Part shown: one piece after another, positions 7,738-16,453 of the stretch
Layout of the letters: each line of letters begins with the position of its first letter
How positions within the stretch are numbered: the first letter of the stretch is position 1
Assembly (NCBI GenBank): GCA_013388895.1
Contig: JACAEK010000022.1
Location: 1 to 43,410 of the forward strand
Source of the DNA: Candidatus Bathyarchaeota archaeon
Lineage (GTDB): Archaea; Thermoproteota; Bathyarchaeia; Bathyarchaeales; Bathycorpusculaceae
Direction of reading: 5' to 3'
DNA length: 43,410 bases
Notes under the pieces: model-generated
The model's database searches: none
Told to the model about the DNA's origin: nothing
Seen by the model: the letters and a program-made list of their open reading frames with translations, nothing else
Translations under genes and position numbers: made by a program

Positions 7738-8340
7738 TTAGCTCTGACTCTTCATTTTTTCGTACATCTTCTCCAAAGTCCAGCGAATACTTGACTTAAG
7801 CTCACGCAAACGCTCTTCATCAACATTCCTAATCGTAATTTCACGAATTATGTCACCTTCCCGCGTAATGGCATAAGAAAAAATTTTCTCGGGCGGAATC
7901 TGCCCTGCCTTAGCTAATTCATTGTCTTTTTCCTGCATTTTGCCTAGAACACGTTCTACAAGAAACGAAGTGAATGGCGGCGAGTTAACGTCGAAACTTT
8001 TATCTTCAGCGGGCAAAACCTGCAACGAATCTTCATCAATGTAAAGAATTGCAAGAAGCTCGCCCGAAACGGCGATTAATGGAATAACGTTTTCATGTTC
8101 TGTTGGAGCCCGCATGGCAGAAGGCTCAGCAATAGGCTCTTCTTTCGGCGGCCAAGTCTCCGCTTCAGCAGATTCTTTTGCTATTTCGGCACGTTTAAAC
8201 CCCTTCTCCAAAAGTATGGCATTCACTGCCTCAAGTGTTGCCTGCAACTCCTTGAGCTCAGACTGCAAGTCCTCAACACGTTTTTCCAATTTTTGCTTAA
8301 ATGCTATAATCCTTTTCACTTTTTCTGCGTCATGCGACAT
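7738..8340 (-). CDS. Coiled-coil hypothetical protein
   Basis: A 200-residue soluble protein. Residues 1-50 are a strong heptad-like coiled coil (KRIIAFKQKLEKRVEDLQSELKEL), followed by a Pro/Glu-rich linker (about 60-85) and an alpha/beta domain (about 90-195) with VIPLIAVSGELLAILYIDED and a final basic helix. The start at 8340 has AAGGATA directly before the ATG. The layout, a coiled coil plus a small globular domain, suggests an oligomeric scaffold or regulator. Convergent with the thioredoxin operon. I do not recognise a named family. Confidence 0.75.
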   Translation of the reverse strand: MSHDAEKVKRIIAFKQKLEKRVEDLQSELKELQATLEAVNAILLEKGFKRAEIAKESAEAETWPPKEEPIAEPSAMRAPTEHENVIPLIAVSGELLAILYIDEDSLQVLPAEDKSFDVNSPPFTSFLVERVLGKMQEKDNELAKAGQIPPEKIFSYAITREGDIIREITIRNVDEERLRELKSSIRWTLEKMYEKMKSQS

Positions 8341-8393
8341 TATCCTTCACAGAACTATCTTTAGCGCATTTCCCTTATGAAACCTTTGAAAAA

Positions 8394-8891
8394 TTAAGCC
8401 GGTTCTTCAAGAGCAAGATTTTTCGATGTAGTTTCGGTTTTAACAGAAGGAGAAAGAGACTTCAGCTTAACTTTCAATTCGCTCTTAAGAAAGCGCTCGA
8501 ACTCTTGAAAGACACAACTATCGGTGCTATTCAATTTAATGCAAAGGTTTTTTCCCTGCAACAGTGGGCTCATGTCATAAAGCGCAATTCTCTCTGCAAA
8601 GCCCGGATTCTCGAAAACTGCTCTAACAACAGATTCAAAAGGTGTCTCCGAAAATAGCCATGCTGTATATGACGCAGATACAACTTTATACGATAAACCT
8701 TCACGGACAATGCATTTTCCATTTGAAACTATTTTTCTAAAGGAAGACGGATGGATGTCTTTAGTCCACAGAAAATTATGATACTGGTTATCAGTTTCAA
8801 CCCAATCTTCATTTTCAGAAATTCGCCAACCACGAAACTTGCATGCTTCTTTAAATTTTTTCAGAATTTCCCAAACCCTAGGCATTTTCAT
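8394..8891 (-). CDS. Hypothetical protein
   Basis: A 165-residue soluble protein rich in aromatic residues in its first half (WEILKKFKEACKFRGWRISENEDWVETDNQYHNFLW is the flavour of residues 6-41, given as composition only) and Lys/Ser-rich at the end. No signal peptide, membrane span or familiar motif. The ATG at 8891 has GAGG about 13 bases upstream; a TTG at 8903 is also possible. It lies in tandem with the coiled-coil gene, 53 bases apart, so they may share a transcript. Confidence 0.6.
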   Translation of the reverse strand: MKMPRVWEILKKFKEACKFRGWRISENEDWVETDNQYHNFLWTKDIHPSSFRKIVSNGKCIVREGLSYKVVSASYTAWLFSETPFESVVRAVFENPGFAERIALYDMSPLLQGKNLCIKLNSTDSCVFQEFERFLKSELKVKLKSLSPSVKTETTSKNLALEEPA

Positions 8892-9060
8892 TTTCTCACA
8901 CAAACCTCAAGGACAATTCTTCTAGAACAATATTCTATTTCCCAGACGCAAATTTAAACCTATTTGTCAGTTTATTCGCAAAAATGTAGAACAAAGATTC
9001 CCAGAATTGAAGCATTGTAGCCAAACAGGTTCATTATCGACAAATTTACGGAAACTAAAA

Positions 9061-9095
9061 TCGAAATTTCAAAGCGAAATCCGCGTGAATTTCGA
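9061..9095. promoter_or_regulatory. Inverted repeat upstream of Lrp-family gene
   Basis: TCGAAATT (9061-9068) is mirrored by AATTTCGA (9088-9095), an 8-base inverted repeat with a 19-base spacer in the 256-base gap between the divergent hypothetical gene and the Lrp/AsnC gene. Lrp-family proteins often bind such sites in their own promoters. Half-site centres are about 27 bases apart, nearer 2.5 than 2 helical turns, so phasing support is weak. Confidence 0.3.
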
Positions 9096-9159
9096 CATTT
9101 TTCCGAACAAAAACAATAAATCCCGACAGAGGTCTAATATGTTGGAGTAGGGGGTAGTT

Positions 9160-9690
9160 TTGAAACTTAGAAATAACATCTTTGCTTTAGACGTCACAGA
9201 CTATAAAATTTTAGAAGCCTTACAACAAGATGCAAGACAGACTTACACGGATATAGGCGAGCATTTAGACATAGCTCACTCAACAGTCTACGACAGAATA
9301 AAACGTATGGAGCAATATGGAATCATCAAACAGTACACAACGATAGTTGACGCTGGAAAAACAGGTGCAAAAAACATAACAGCCATAATGACCATATATA
9401 CAGAGCCAAAAGAAAGCGAACACGTCGCAGAAAAACTATGCAAAGCACCTGAAGTATTAGAAGTTTACACGTCTCTATCAGAAGAACTTCAAATAATAGC
9501 AAAAATCACCGCGGAAAACCAAGAACGTCTACATGCTTTTATTGCCAATTCAATTGCGCCTTTGCCAGGAGTTTTAAGAATACGCACATCAATATTGACA
9601 AAGAAGTTTAAGGAAAATCAGTTCTCAATAGGCAGTGACCCCAAAAAGGTTAGATTTATAAAAGAAACAAGTAATATAGAACGGAGATAA
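9160..9690 (+). CDS. Lrp/AsnC family transcription regulator
   Basis: A 176-residue regulator. Residues 12-60 form the AsnC-type winged helix (DYKILEALQQDARQTYTDIGEHL, then the recognition helix HSTVYDRIKRMEQYGIIKQ), and residues 70-145 the alpha/beta ligand domain (TAIMTIYTEP...VLEVYTSL...). A basic C-terminal tail of about 25 residues extends beyond the usual family length of 150. The start is TTG at 9160 with AGGGGG a few bases before. It is followed 5 bases later by a DUF5752 gene, so the pair is probably one operon. Ligand unknown. Confidence 0.88.
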   Translation: MKLRNNIFALDVTDYKILEALQQDARQTYTDIGEHLDIAHSTVYDRIKRMEQYGIIKQYTTIVDAGKTGAKNITAIMTIYTEPKESEHVAEKLCKAPEVLEVYTSLSEELQIIAKITAENQERLHAFIANSIAPLPGVLRIRTSILTKKFKENQFSIGSDPKKVRFIKETSNIERR

Positions 9691-9695
9691 ACTGC

Positions 9696-10025
9696 ATGAG
9701 TTTAGGAAAAGACATAAAGATTTTGAAGACAGTTCCGCGGGAAAAGGCATTTTACTTCTTTACGTCTATTGGGAATTACACGGGTTTGAGCGCTTCTTCT
9801 CTGAAAGAGTTTATGGAAAAAATTAACGAAGTGAACGTTAAATCCTTAGAGTTTCATCTTCACCGGAACGACTTTGAGAAGTGGATAAACGAGGTTTTGG
9901 AAGACCAGGAATTGGCAGCTGAAATGAGGAAATTGCAGAAATTTAATCTTGTTGGTGAAAATCTTCGTAACCAAATATACGTAACTGTTTCCAGACGGCT
10001 GAAACGTTTAACCAGTCAACTCTAG
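9696..10025 (+). CDS. DUF5752 family protein
   Basis: A 109-residue soluble protein matching the DUF5752 pattern: AFYFFTSIGNYTGLSASSLKEF, then SLEFHLHRNDFEKWI and a VLEDQELAAEM helix. Family members are small archaeal proteins, often beside sugar-related genes; no biochemical activity is established. Here it directly follows an Lrp-type regulator. Convergent with the broken caspase-like gene, one base between stops. Confidence 0.8.
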   Translation: MSLGKDIKILKTVPREKAFYFFTSIGNYTGLSASSLKEFMEKINEVNVKSLEFHLHRNDFEKWINEVLEDQELAAEMRKLQKFNLVGENLRNQIYVTVSRRLKRLTSQL

Positions 10026-10026
10026 T

Positions 10027-10908
10027 TTAACGACTAAAAGCTCTTCTCTTAGGAACTGCAATTGCTGAAAAACCCATACTACTCCCAACAGCACTATCTC
10101 TGTAGTCTGGAATAACATAGTTGGCTGAGCTTGTGGGATCATATTTGAGCTTGGATGAACCATACATGGAATTGTATTCTGGGATTTTGTTGACAGCTTC
10201 GCTGATGGTGTTATTTTCATCAATTAGATAGTCAAGTAGAAGGGCGATTGCCTCGTCATTGTCTTGTGGGTCAATCCATCCGTTCCAGCTTATGAACACT
10301 TTTACACCCTTTGCTTCGAAAGCTTCTGCTGTGGCATAGTAACCCTGTTTCAATCCGTTACAGCTCATGAAAATAAGAACAGTATCTTCAAATCCTCCGC
10401 CCATGACATCTCTGACGAAATCTGGAGTTATAGCAAAATACAAATATGGATCACCTGTTATGTTGCACAGCGTAAGCTGATCATTTGAGTACTCAGTGTA
10501 TTTGTTCTGTTCATATCTTTCAGAAGTGGATATGGCGATATATTTTGATTCTTCGTCAAGTGCAGAATGTGCTCTCCAAATTATCAGTTTATAACCTTCA
10601 GAAGCGAGTCGCCTATAATTTTCGACTGTGGCGTTATCTTTGTAATAGTCAATTTTAGAAAATCGACCATACAGAAGCGCTTGCGCTCTTTAAATGAAAG
10701 TATCGTTCTCGTGACGAGTGATATCGGCTAACTGGGAGCTACTTAGCGGGTCGATTATGGCTGCTTTTGGCTGGCTCGGATAGTTAGAATAAATGCGGAA
10801 AAACAAGCCTGCCAGAATCAGCATTACCGCAATTGCCGCAGCTATGTATACTAGTCTTTTATCATAACCGTGACTGTTCGTTTCGCCTTTTTTATTCTGT
10901 GTTTTCAT
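10027..10908 (-). pseudogene. Caspase-like membrane-anchored protein, interrupted by one in-frame TAA
   Basis: Two open segments lie in one and the same frame, separated by a single TAA at 10690-10692. The first (10908-10693) encodes 72 residues: a basic head, one membrane span (VYIAAAIAVMLILAGLFF) and the start of an extracellular domain (AAIIDPLS). The second runs about 220 codons to 10027 and holds a caspase/C25-like fold: KIDYYKD, then a histidine in WRAHSALD (codon 10567-10569) and a cysteine in FMSCNGL (codon 10360-10362), the expected His-Cys dyad order. No other disruption is seen. A single base change (for example AAA to TAA) would account for it. Sequencing error, read-through or recent loss are all possible. 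Confidence 0.75.
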
Positions 10909-10964
10909 CAGTTAGAGCCTCAGGTGGCAGCACAGGGCTTAAAAGAAATTATGGGAAAGGATGG

Positions 10965-13900
10965 TTATTTCCTTTTACGTTTTGGCATGCTTAGTGCCAC
11001 TGCAAACAAGACGATTATCATTCCATATACTGCGAGCATAGATGCTGGACTCATCCGCGGCAATGAAACTGTGTATCCTCCAACTGGGTGTTGCGTGCTA
11101 ACCGTGACTTTTGCAGTTGCAGACTGTACTGTGTTGCTCGCTGAATCGGTAACTTTAAGGTACACATAGTATATTCCGCTTGCCGAAGGCGTAAATGTCC
11201 AACTGCTTGACGTCGCGCCTGAAACTGGACTGCCGTCCAAGTACCACTGGTAAGTGTAAGGCGCTGTCCCTCCACCGACAGTTGACGTGAAAGTCACTGA
11301 TTCATTCACAAGTATCGTTTTTAAAAGCGGATTTATGGAAACTGAAGGTGGAAGAGCAATGGCAGTGTAGTTGGCTGTAGCAACGTGCAGCGCATTCATG
11401 CTTACGGCTATTGGGTTGACTCCGCTACCTTGGGAAGCACCGTCAACAATCCAATTGCTGAAAGTGTAGCCAGTGACGGTTTGAGCGTTTAGACTTACGC
11501 TTGTTGCAGCGTCATACCACCAGCCGTTCGTTGGACCTGCTTCACCTGCTGGGTTTCTTGTCGGCTGTGGACTTAGACCAGATGGATTCGTTTGCACTGT
11601 CAATAGATATTGTGTCTTGTAGTTGCCTGTCACGCTTCCAGAAGTTGAAACCGTTATTGAGCCGCTTTGTGATGTTGACAAGCCAGTTGTACTTGTCCAA
11701 ACATATCGCTTAACGTTAGCTCCCACTACTAATGGTGATTTGAAAGCAAAACTATGAGAGGAGCCGCTATCCCACCAGAATGATTTCGCAGTGGAATAAT
11801 CTGTTCCGTCGACATTAAATATTGCTCCTGAGAAATCTGGGTTCACACCAGAGTAAGCGAACGTTATTTCGTATTGTGTCTTGTAATTGCCCACTATATG
11901 AACTGAGCTTGTAACTGTGATTGGGGACGTTGGACCTGTTACGCCTGTTAAAATGAATCTTTTGCCAGCAGTCGTGCTGGAAACGTTACTGTATGAATAG
12001 GTGACTACTGTGCCTAGGTCTACAAAAAGATCGATGAATGGCAAATCATCATATGTTTTTGGATCACCATTAACGGTTACAACAGTGCCCGACGCCGAAG
12101 AGTCAAGCCCTGTATGAGTGAAAGAGACTCCATATTGAGTCTTATAGTTTGCTGTAATATCTTTTGGAGCATTCAACGTTACTGACACTGGTCTGCTCGA
12201 GCCAGAAGCATCACCAGTCCATTGAGTGAAAACGTATTGAATCCATTCTTCTAGATTAACTATTTGGGGGTCAATGTCCAGCTGAATCACCGTGCCTTGG
12301 TCAAACCAGCCAGTAAATGGCGCGGCGTCTGTGGCTGTTCCTAAAACTGTTGAGCCATCATAAACTTGAGTGATTACCAACCCTAATCCATTAGTGCGGA
12401 CTGTAAGCAAGTATTGGGTCTTCCAGTTTGCATTTGCAGTTTTCGGTCCACTCATTGTTATCGGATCGCTTTGCGCATAGTTTGTTCCTGAGGCGTCTCC
12501 GTTCCAGTAGATGAAGATTCTGCGCGTTCCGTTTCCTTGGTCAACGATGCTTGTGTTTAAACCAGCATAAGCTGTTGAGCCGGTGTCATACCAGCCAGCG
12601 CCTGTTGTTGTTCCATAAGGTGAGTTTACGGTTAAGCAATATTGCGTTTTGTAGTTTCCTACTATCGTCAGAGGACCGCTTACTGTTTGTGGTGAAGCTG
12701 GAGAAACACTTGTTAAGACATATCTTACTCCGGAAGAACCTGAAACAATATCTTGATACGTGTATGTAATTTGAGAACCGGCTTTAACCCAAACACTGAA
12801 TGGAACTGTTTCAGTGGGGTCAACATCTGCCGTGTACGTTACAGTTGGAGCTACTGCCGATCCTGTCTGAGTGAATGACACTAAATATTGCGTCTTATAG
12901 TTTCCCGTCACAGTGACTGCGCTCGTTACCGTGATTGGCGATGCAGGTCCACTTACGTCTACTAGGCTGAATCTTTTGCCAGAAGTGCTGCTTGACACTA
13001 TGCTGCTATAAGAATATGTGACAACCGTGCCGCTGTCCACCCAAAAGCTGTATGGAAGGTCGCCATAAGTTTTGGCTGAACTATCAACTGTCACAACTGT
13101 GCCGAGGGCAGATGTGTCCAAGCCCGTGTGATCAAACTTGACCATGTATTGGACTACGTAGTTGGCAGTCACAGTTTTCGCCTTATCCATAAGAACCGTG
13201 GTGGATATTGCCGAGGGATCGGCGATTTCTGGCATGTCACCTGTAGTCCAGCCGTTAAATCGATAACGAGAAACATCAGTTATGATGCTGACAAATTCAG
13301 GAGCAAAAATCGGCGCGTTTGTACTAGCATCATACCAACCAATGCCTGCCGGCGTCGTAACTCCAAGCGGACTAGTTGTCAAGTTAAGATAATATTGGGT
13401 AACATAGTGCGCAGTAGCAGTGTGATTGGCATTCATACAAATGGAAATTTCTCGTATGCCCGTGACATTTGGCACGCTGTCGACGTCCCAATAGTCGAAT
13501 CTGTATCTGGTTCCTGTCGATCCTGGGAAAGCTTCGGGCGCTGTTAGATTGACAATTGTGCTTGCGTTATACCATCCTTGCCCTGGAATTGTTCCGATGC
13601 CCGTTGGACTGGTTCGAACGGTTAAGTAGTATTTTAGAGGCGTAGGTGCTGTCGTAACTTGGAAACAGCAGTCTACATAATGAACCTCACAAGTTCCGGA
13701 TGCATCGTCTGCTTGTCTTACGTGAACTTTCCATGATCCAACTGGCGCAGTTGACAGTAGAACATAACTTCCAGTCATCTGGGTCACGCCAGTTGTCCAG
13801 CTGCCAACGAAGAATCTCGTTCCATTAGGCATCTCAAGCTTAAAACGATAATACTTGCTTGTTTGCAATCCAATAGTTTTGAAGTATACGGTTTCACCTT

Positions 13901-14561
13901 GGGCAAATGACGTTTTCACATTCGTGTAGGTTGAGTCAGTTGTCCACACCATTTTGCCAATGTAGACTTGTTTTGTTTTTTTAAGGGCACCATTTTCGTA
14001 AAGTTTAACTGTCCAATATCCAAGAATGTTCGAAAACGTAGGAAGGATTGTTAAGTTATCTCTGAATGAATGCACCCCTGTATATGTTGGGCTTTTTCTT
14101 TTTTCAACACCTGCTGGATCAAAATATTTTACGTAATATGACTTGCTAGTTGTTAATCCACTAGCCTCAGCATACAAGTACAGGCAGTCTCCACTGTTCC
14201 AATACGCGTTAAGATTAAGCCAGTTGTCGAAGGTTGTTGTGGCTACATTTACGCCATCAGTTGCGGTCACAGTATAGATGCCATGCATACCCTGCAAAAG
14301 ATATTGGCAAACGAAATAGCCGAACTGGTCGGTTGAAGTTTGAACTACATCTTCAACTAAATCTGGTCGAACAATGGTTACTGTGACTTGTGTTGAAGGA
14401 TTAAAGCCGTATCCATAGAGATAAGCCATTTCTGAAGGATCATACTGTTTCTTGTTTGACCACACAATGGGAAGTGCGTATTCTGCGTTACTAGGCACTA
14501 TAAAAAGCGGTGCAGCCAGTCCTGCAAGAAGCAGAACCAGTATTATCGCTAGTAGACGCAT
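10965..14561 (-). CDS. Giant surface protein with nine tandem repeat domains
   Basis: A 1198-residue exported protein. Residues 1-26 are a signal peptide. Residues 27-300 hold two or three beta-sandwich domains (one with YLYGYGFNPSTQVTVTI). From about 309 to 1066 there are nine repeats of 75-93 residues, most closing with a [AG]NYKTQY motif followed by a new strand, like the bacterial-repeat/InlB-B type found in adhesins. An Ig/PKD-like domain (about 1070-1155) and a C-terminal membrane span with tail KRKRK (about 1172-1198) complete it. Likely role: cell-surface adhesion or cell-wall-like layer. GGGAGAAGGGAA lies just before the ATG at 14561. No enzymatic motif is visible. Confidence 0.88.
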   Translation of the reverse strand: MRLLAIILVLLLAGLAAPLFIVPSNAEYALPIVWSNKKQYDPSEMAYLYGYGFNPSTQVTVTIVRPDLVEDVVQTSTDQFGYFVCQYLLQGMHGIYTVTATDGVNVATTTFDNWLNLNAYWNSGDCLYLYAEASGLTTSKSYYVKYFDPAGVEKRKSPTYTGVHSFRDNLTILPTFSNILGYWTVKLYENGALKKTKQVYIGKMVWTTDSTYTNVKTSFAQGETVYFKTIGLQTSKYYRFKLEMPNGTRFFVGSWTTGVTQMTGSYVLLSTAPVGSWKVHVRQADDASGTCEVHYVDCCFQVTTAPTPLKYYLTVRTSPTGIGTIPGQGWYNASTIVNLTAPEAFPGSTGTRYRFDYWDVDSVPNVTGIREISICMNANHTATAHYVTQYYLNLTTSPLGVTTPAGIGWYDASTNAPIFAPEFVSIITDVSRYRFNGWTTGDMPEIADPSAISTTVLMDKAKTVTANYVVQYMVKFDHTGLDTSALGTVVTVDSSAKTYGDLPYSFWVDSGTVVTYSYSSIVSSSTSGKRFSLVDVSGPASPITVTSAVTVTGNYKTQYLVSFTQTGSAVAPTVTYTADVDPTETVPFSVWVKAGSQITYTYQDIVSGSSGVRYVLTSVSPASPQTVSGPLTIVGNYKTQYCLTVNSPYGTTTGAGWYDTGSTAYAGLNTSIVDQGNGTRRIFIYWNGDASGTNYAQSDPITMSGPKTANANWKTQYLLTVRTNGLGLVITQVYDGSTVLGTATDAAPFTGWFDQGTVIQLDIDPQIVNLEEWIQYVFTQWTGDASGSSRPVSVTLNAPKDITANYKTQYGVSFTHTGLDSSASGTVVTVNGDPKTYDDLPFIDLFVDLGTVVTYSYSNVSSTTAGKRFILTGVTGPTSPITVTSSVHIVGNYKTQYEITFAYSGVNPDFSGAIFNVDGTDYSTAKSFWWDSGSSHSFAFKSPLVVGANVKRYVWTSTTGLSTSQSGSITVSTSGSVTGNYKTQYLLTVQTNPSGLSPQPTRNPAGEAGPTNGWWYDAATSVSLNAQTVTGYTFSNWIVDGASQGSGVNPIAVSMNALHVATANYTAIALPPSVSINPLLKTILVNESVTFTSTVGGGTAPYTYQWYLDGSPVSGATSSSWTFTPSASGIYYVYLKVTDSASNTVQSATAKVTVSTQHPVGGYTVSLPRMSPASMLAVYGMIIVLFAVALSMPKRKRK

Positions 14562-14564
14562 GAA

Positions 14565-14578
14565 TTCCCTTCTCCCTC
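14565..14578 (-). promoter_or_regulatory. Shared leader element before surface gene (copy 1)
   Basis: On the minus strand, GAGGGAGAAGGGAA ends 3 bases before the ATG at 14561. The purine core GGGAGAAGGGA recurs before three other secreted-protein genes in this window. It includes a strong ribosome-binding sequence but is longer than needed for that. Confidence 0.5.
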
Positions 14579-14705
14579 GGCACTATTAAATTAGAAATCA
14601 ATCTTTTTAAGCCTTTTGGAATTAACTTCTATGTGTAAGTTTCATTTCAGCATCGAAAATGAAAATAATAAGAGAATATTAACTATTATTAGTGAGTGAT
14701 GCAAA

Positions 14706-15524
14706 TTGAAAAACTTTGGCTTAAAAACGATGCTGGTAATCGTTCAAGCGCTACTTCTCTGCGTCTTGATAACAGTAGTCCTTGATACGCACGTAAGCTA
14801 CGCCATGAGCACTATTTATATCAGAGCGAATGGGGCGGTTGAACCTTCAACAGCGCCTATTTCAAGTGTCAACAATATAACTTATGTTTTAACAAACAAC
14901 ATCAACGATTCCATAGTGATTGAAAGAGACAACATTATACTTGACGGAAGAGGCTGTACTATTCAAGGCATAGGCAGTGGAAACGGAATCGACTTGACTA
15001 GCAGAATCAATGTGACAATAGAAAACATGAAAATTGAAAACTTTACTTATGGAATCTACCTTGCCGCTTCCAGCAGCATCACAATTTTCAATAACACAAT
15101 AACTGGAAATATCTGGGATGGGATATACGCCCTTTACACTGACACAAGCACTATTTACGGCAACACTATTTCATTGAACAAGAGATACGGAATCGCACTC
15201 TCTGAGTCTGGCAACAACCGAATTTTCCACAACAGTTTCATTGACAACACGAATCAGACACATATCTTCGCGTCCTTCGGTAATGTTTGGGATGATGACT
15301 ACCCTTTGGGCGGCAACTACTGGAGCGACTACGAGGAAAAATACCCAAACGCCACAGAAACAGATGGCTCAGGAATATGGAATACACCATACGTCATCGA
15401 CGCATATAATATGGACAGATATCCTCTGATAATCCCCGAATTTTCCACAGCCACCGTCATACTACTATTGACCACTACATTCATTCTAGTCACCATTTTG
15501 ACAAAGAAGAAAATGTTACTCTAA
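14706..15524 (+). CDS. NosD-like parallel beta-helix surface protein with C-terminal anchor
   Basis: A 272-residue exported protein with a signal peptide (residues 1-33), a right-handed beta-helix of about 200 residues (short repeats such as NVTIENMKIENF, SITIFNNTITGN, STIYGNTISLN, GNNRIFHNSF), the usual closing segment GGNYWSDY...PYVIDAYNMDRYPL, then IIPEF, a membrane span and tail TKKKMLL. The family includes the copper-chaperone NosD and many archaeal surface proteins; sugar or polymer binding is possible, no catalytic site is evident. The start is TTG at 14706, since the signal peptide follows it directly. Divergent from the giant repeat protein. Confidence 0.85.
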   Translation: MKNFGLKTMLVIVQALLLCVLITVVLDTHVSYAMSTIYIRANGAVEPSTAPISSVNNITYVLTNNINDSIVIERDNIILDGRGCTIQGIGSGNGIDLTSRINVTIENMKIENFTYGIYLAASSSITIFNNTITGNIWDGIYALYTDTSTIYGNTISLNKRYGIALSESGNNRIFHNSFIDNTNQTHIFASFGNVWDDDYPLGGNYWSDYEEKYPNATETDGSGIWNTPYVIDAYNMDRYPLIIPEFSTATVILLLTTTFILVTILTKKKMLL

Positions 15525-15634
15525 TGGCATATTGCCTTCCAAAAAATAAATGCCTCTATTAAAAAGCTTGTCTACTATAGTATTAAGCGACTTCCTAGAA
15601 AAATAGATTGTTCGAATCACTCAGGCATTTAGTC

Positions 15635-15681
15635 TTTTTCCGAAGAAATACCCGATTCGGATTACTATTTTTTCGGAAAAA
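15635..15681. terminator. Inverted repeat between convergent genes, possible two-way terminator
   Basis: TTTTTCCGAA (15635-15644) is perfectly mirrored by TTCGGAAAAA (15672-15681) with a 27-base spacer. It sits in the 195-base gap between the stop of the NosD-like gene and the stop of the convergent cohesin gene, so read in either direction it would give a stem with an adjoining T or A run. A T tract on the minus strand near 15690-15697 follows the cohesin gene. Confidence 0.4.
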
Positions 15682-15719
15682 ACAGGAATAAAAAAAGGTG
15701 GTGATGGCATTTGCGCAGT

Positions 15720-16355
15720 TCATCTATGCATTCGAAGTTTTCTGGCTATCAGTGCAGCGGCAGAGGCTAGCATCAGTATGGGCAGAAGCAGAACAGACAG
15801 GAATTCAGGTATGATATCAACGTGACCAGGCCAATATTGATGCGGTATCTCTTGTGCCAAGCCATCTAGCAAGCAATAGGCTTCATATCCTTCGGGCCAT
15901 ATTTGCAAAGTGAAATTTGTCTCGTCCGGTATCGTCGCCGTCACTACTGTGAATGTCAGATTAACCAGCCAGAAGGTTCCAGTCTGTGGTGTACCTGGAG
16001 ATCTTCCTGTAACGCTTTGATGATATGATCCAGCAACGTTATCTATCGGTGATACAACCCATGGACCTAAGAAATTGCCCGTTCCCCAAATATTGAAGTT
16101 CAACTCTTCGACAGTGCAATTAACTACGGTAGGATCCCAAGTTAATAGAAATTCCCAACCGAAGAGGTTTGTCACGTTTGCAGCGATTACGCTCGCTTCG
16201 AATGTCGTCTGTGTGTTTATGTCAACTGTTGCAGGGCCATCAAATAAGAGAACTGCTGTTTGAGCATGGGCGTTTCTCACAACGCTTCCGCAAAGAATTA
16301 GTGTCAAAGCGAGTCCGAGTAGAATTGCGTTTTTGTTTCTTAAACTAGCTTTCAT
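15720..16355 (-). CDS. Membrane-anchored single-cohesin protein (candidate anchoring scaffoldin)
   Basis: A 211-residue exported protein: signal peptide (1-31), one cohesin-type domain (about 36-165) and a C-terminal IIPEF plus membrane span plus basic tail (KLRMHR). The cohesin is recognised by the pattern NVTNLFGWEFLLTWDPTVV, then DNVAGSYHQS and TGTFWLVNLTFTV, which matches closely the first cohesins of the 643- and 602-residue neighbours. In bacterial cellulosomes a cohesin with a cell-surface anchor holds dockerin-bearing proteins; by analogy this would be the attachment point. It has no dockerin and no other domain. Tandem with the adaptor-like gene 98 bases upstream. Confidence 0.82.
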   Translation of the reverse strand: MKASLRNKNAILLGLALTLILCGSVVRNAHAQTAVLLFDGPATVDINTQTTFEASVIAANVTNLFGWEFLLTWDPTVVNCTVEELNFNIWGTGNFLGPWVVSPIDNVAGSYHQSVTGRSPGTPQTGTFWLVNLTFTVVTATIPDETNFTLQIWPEGYEAYCLLDGLAQEIPHQYWPGHVDIIPEFLSVLLLPILMLASAAALIARKLRMHR

Positions 16356-16453
16356 ATACCTTACCTTTAGACTAGTTTCCTTAACTTTAGCTTATTTAAT
16401 TTTCGGTTTGGTGATTCATTTTTTAGAAGAAAAGAGGGAAATGAGGGAAATTT

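Noticed and set aside
10690-10908. The 72-residue membrane peptide as a separate small gene
   Set aside because: The same frame continues after its TAA into a complete caspase-like domain, so it is the N-terminal part of a broken gene.
10965-14561. The repeats of the giant protein as a CRISPR-like or DNA repeat array
   Set aside because: The repetition is at protein level, about 250 bases per unit, with diverged DNA; no short identical repeats with unique spacers are seen anywhere in the window.
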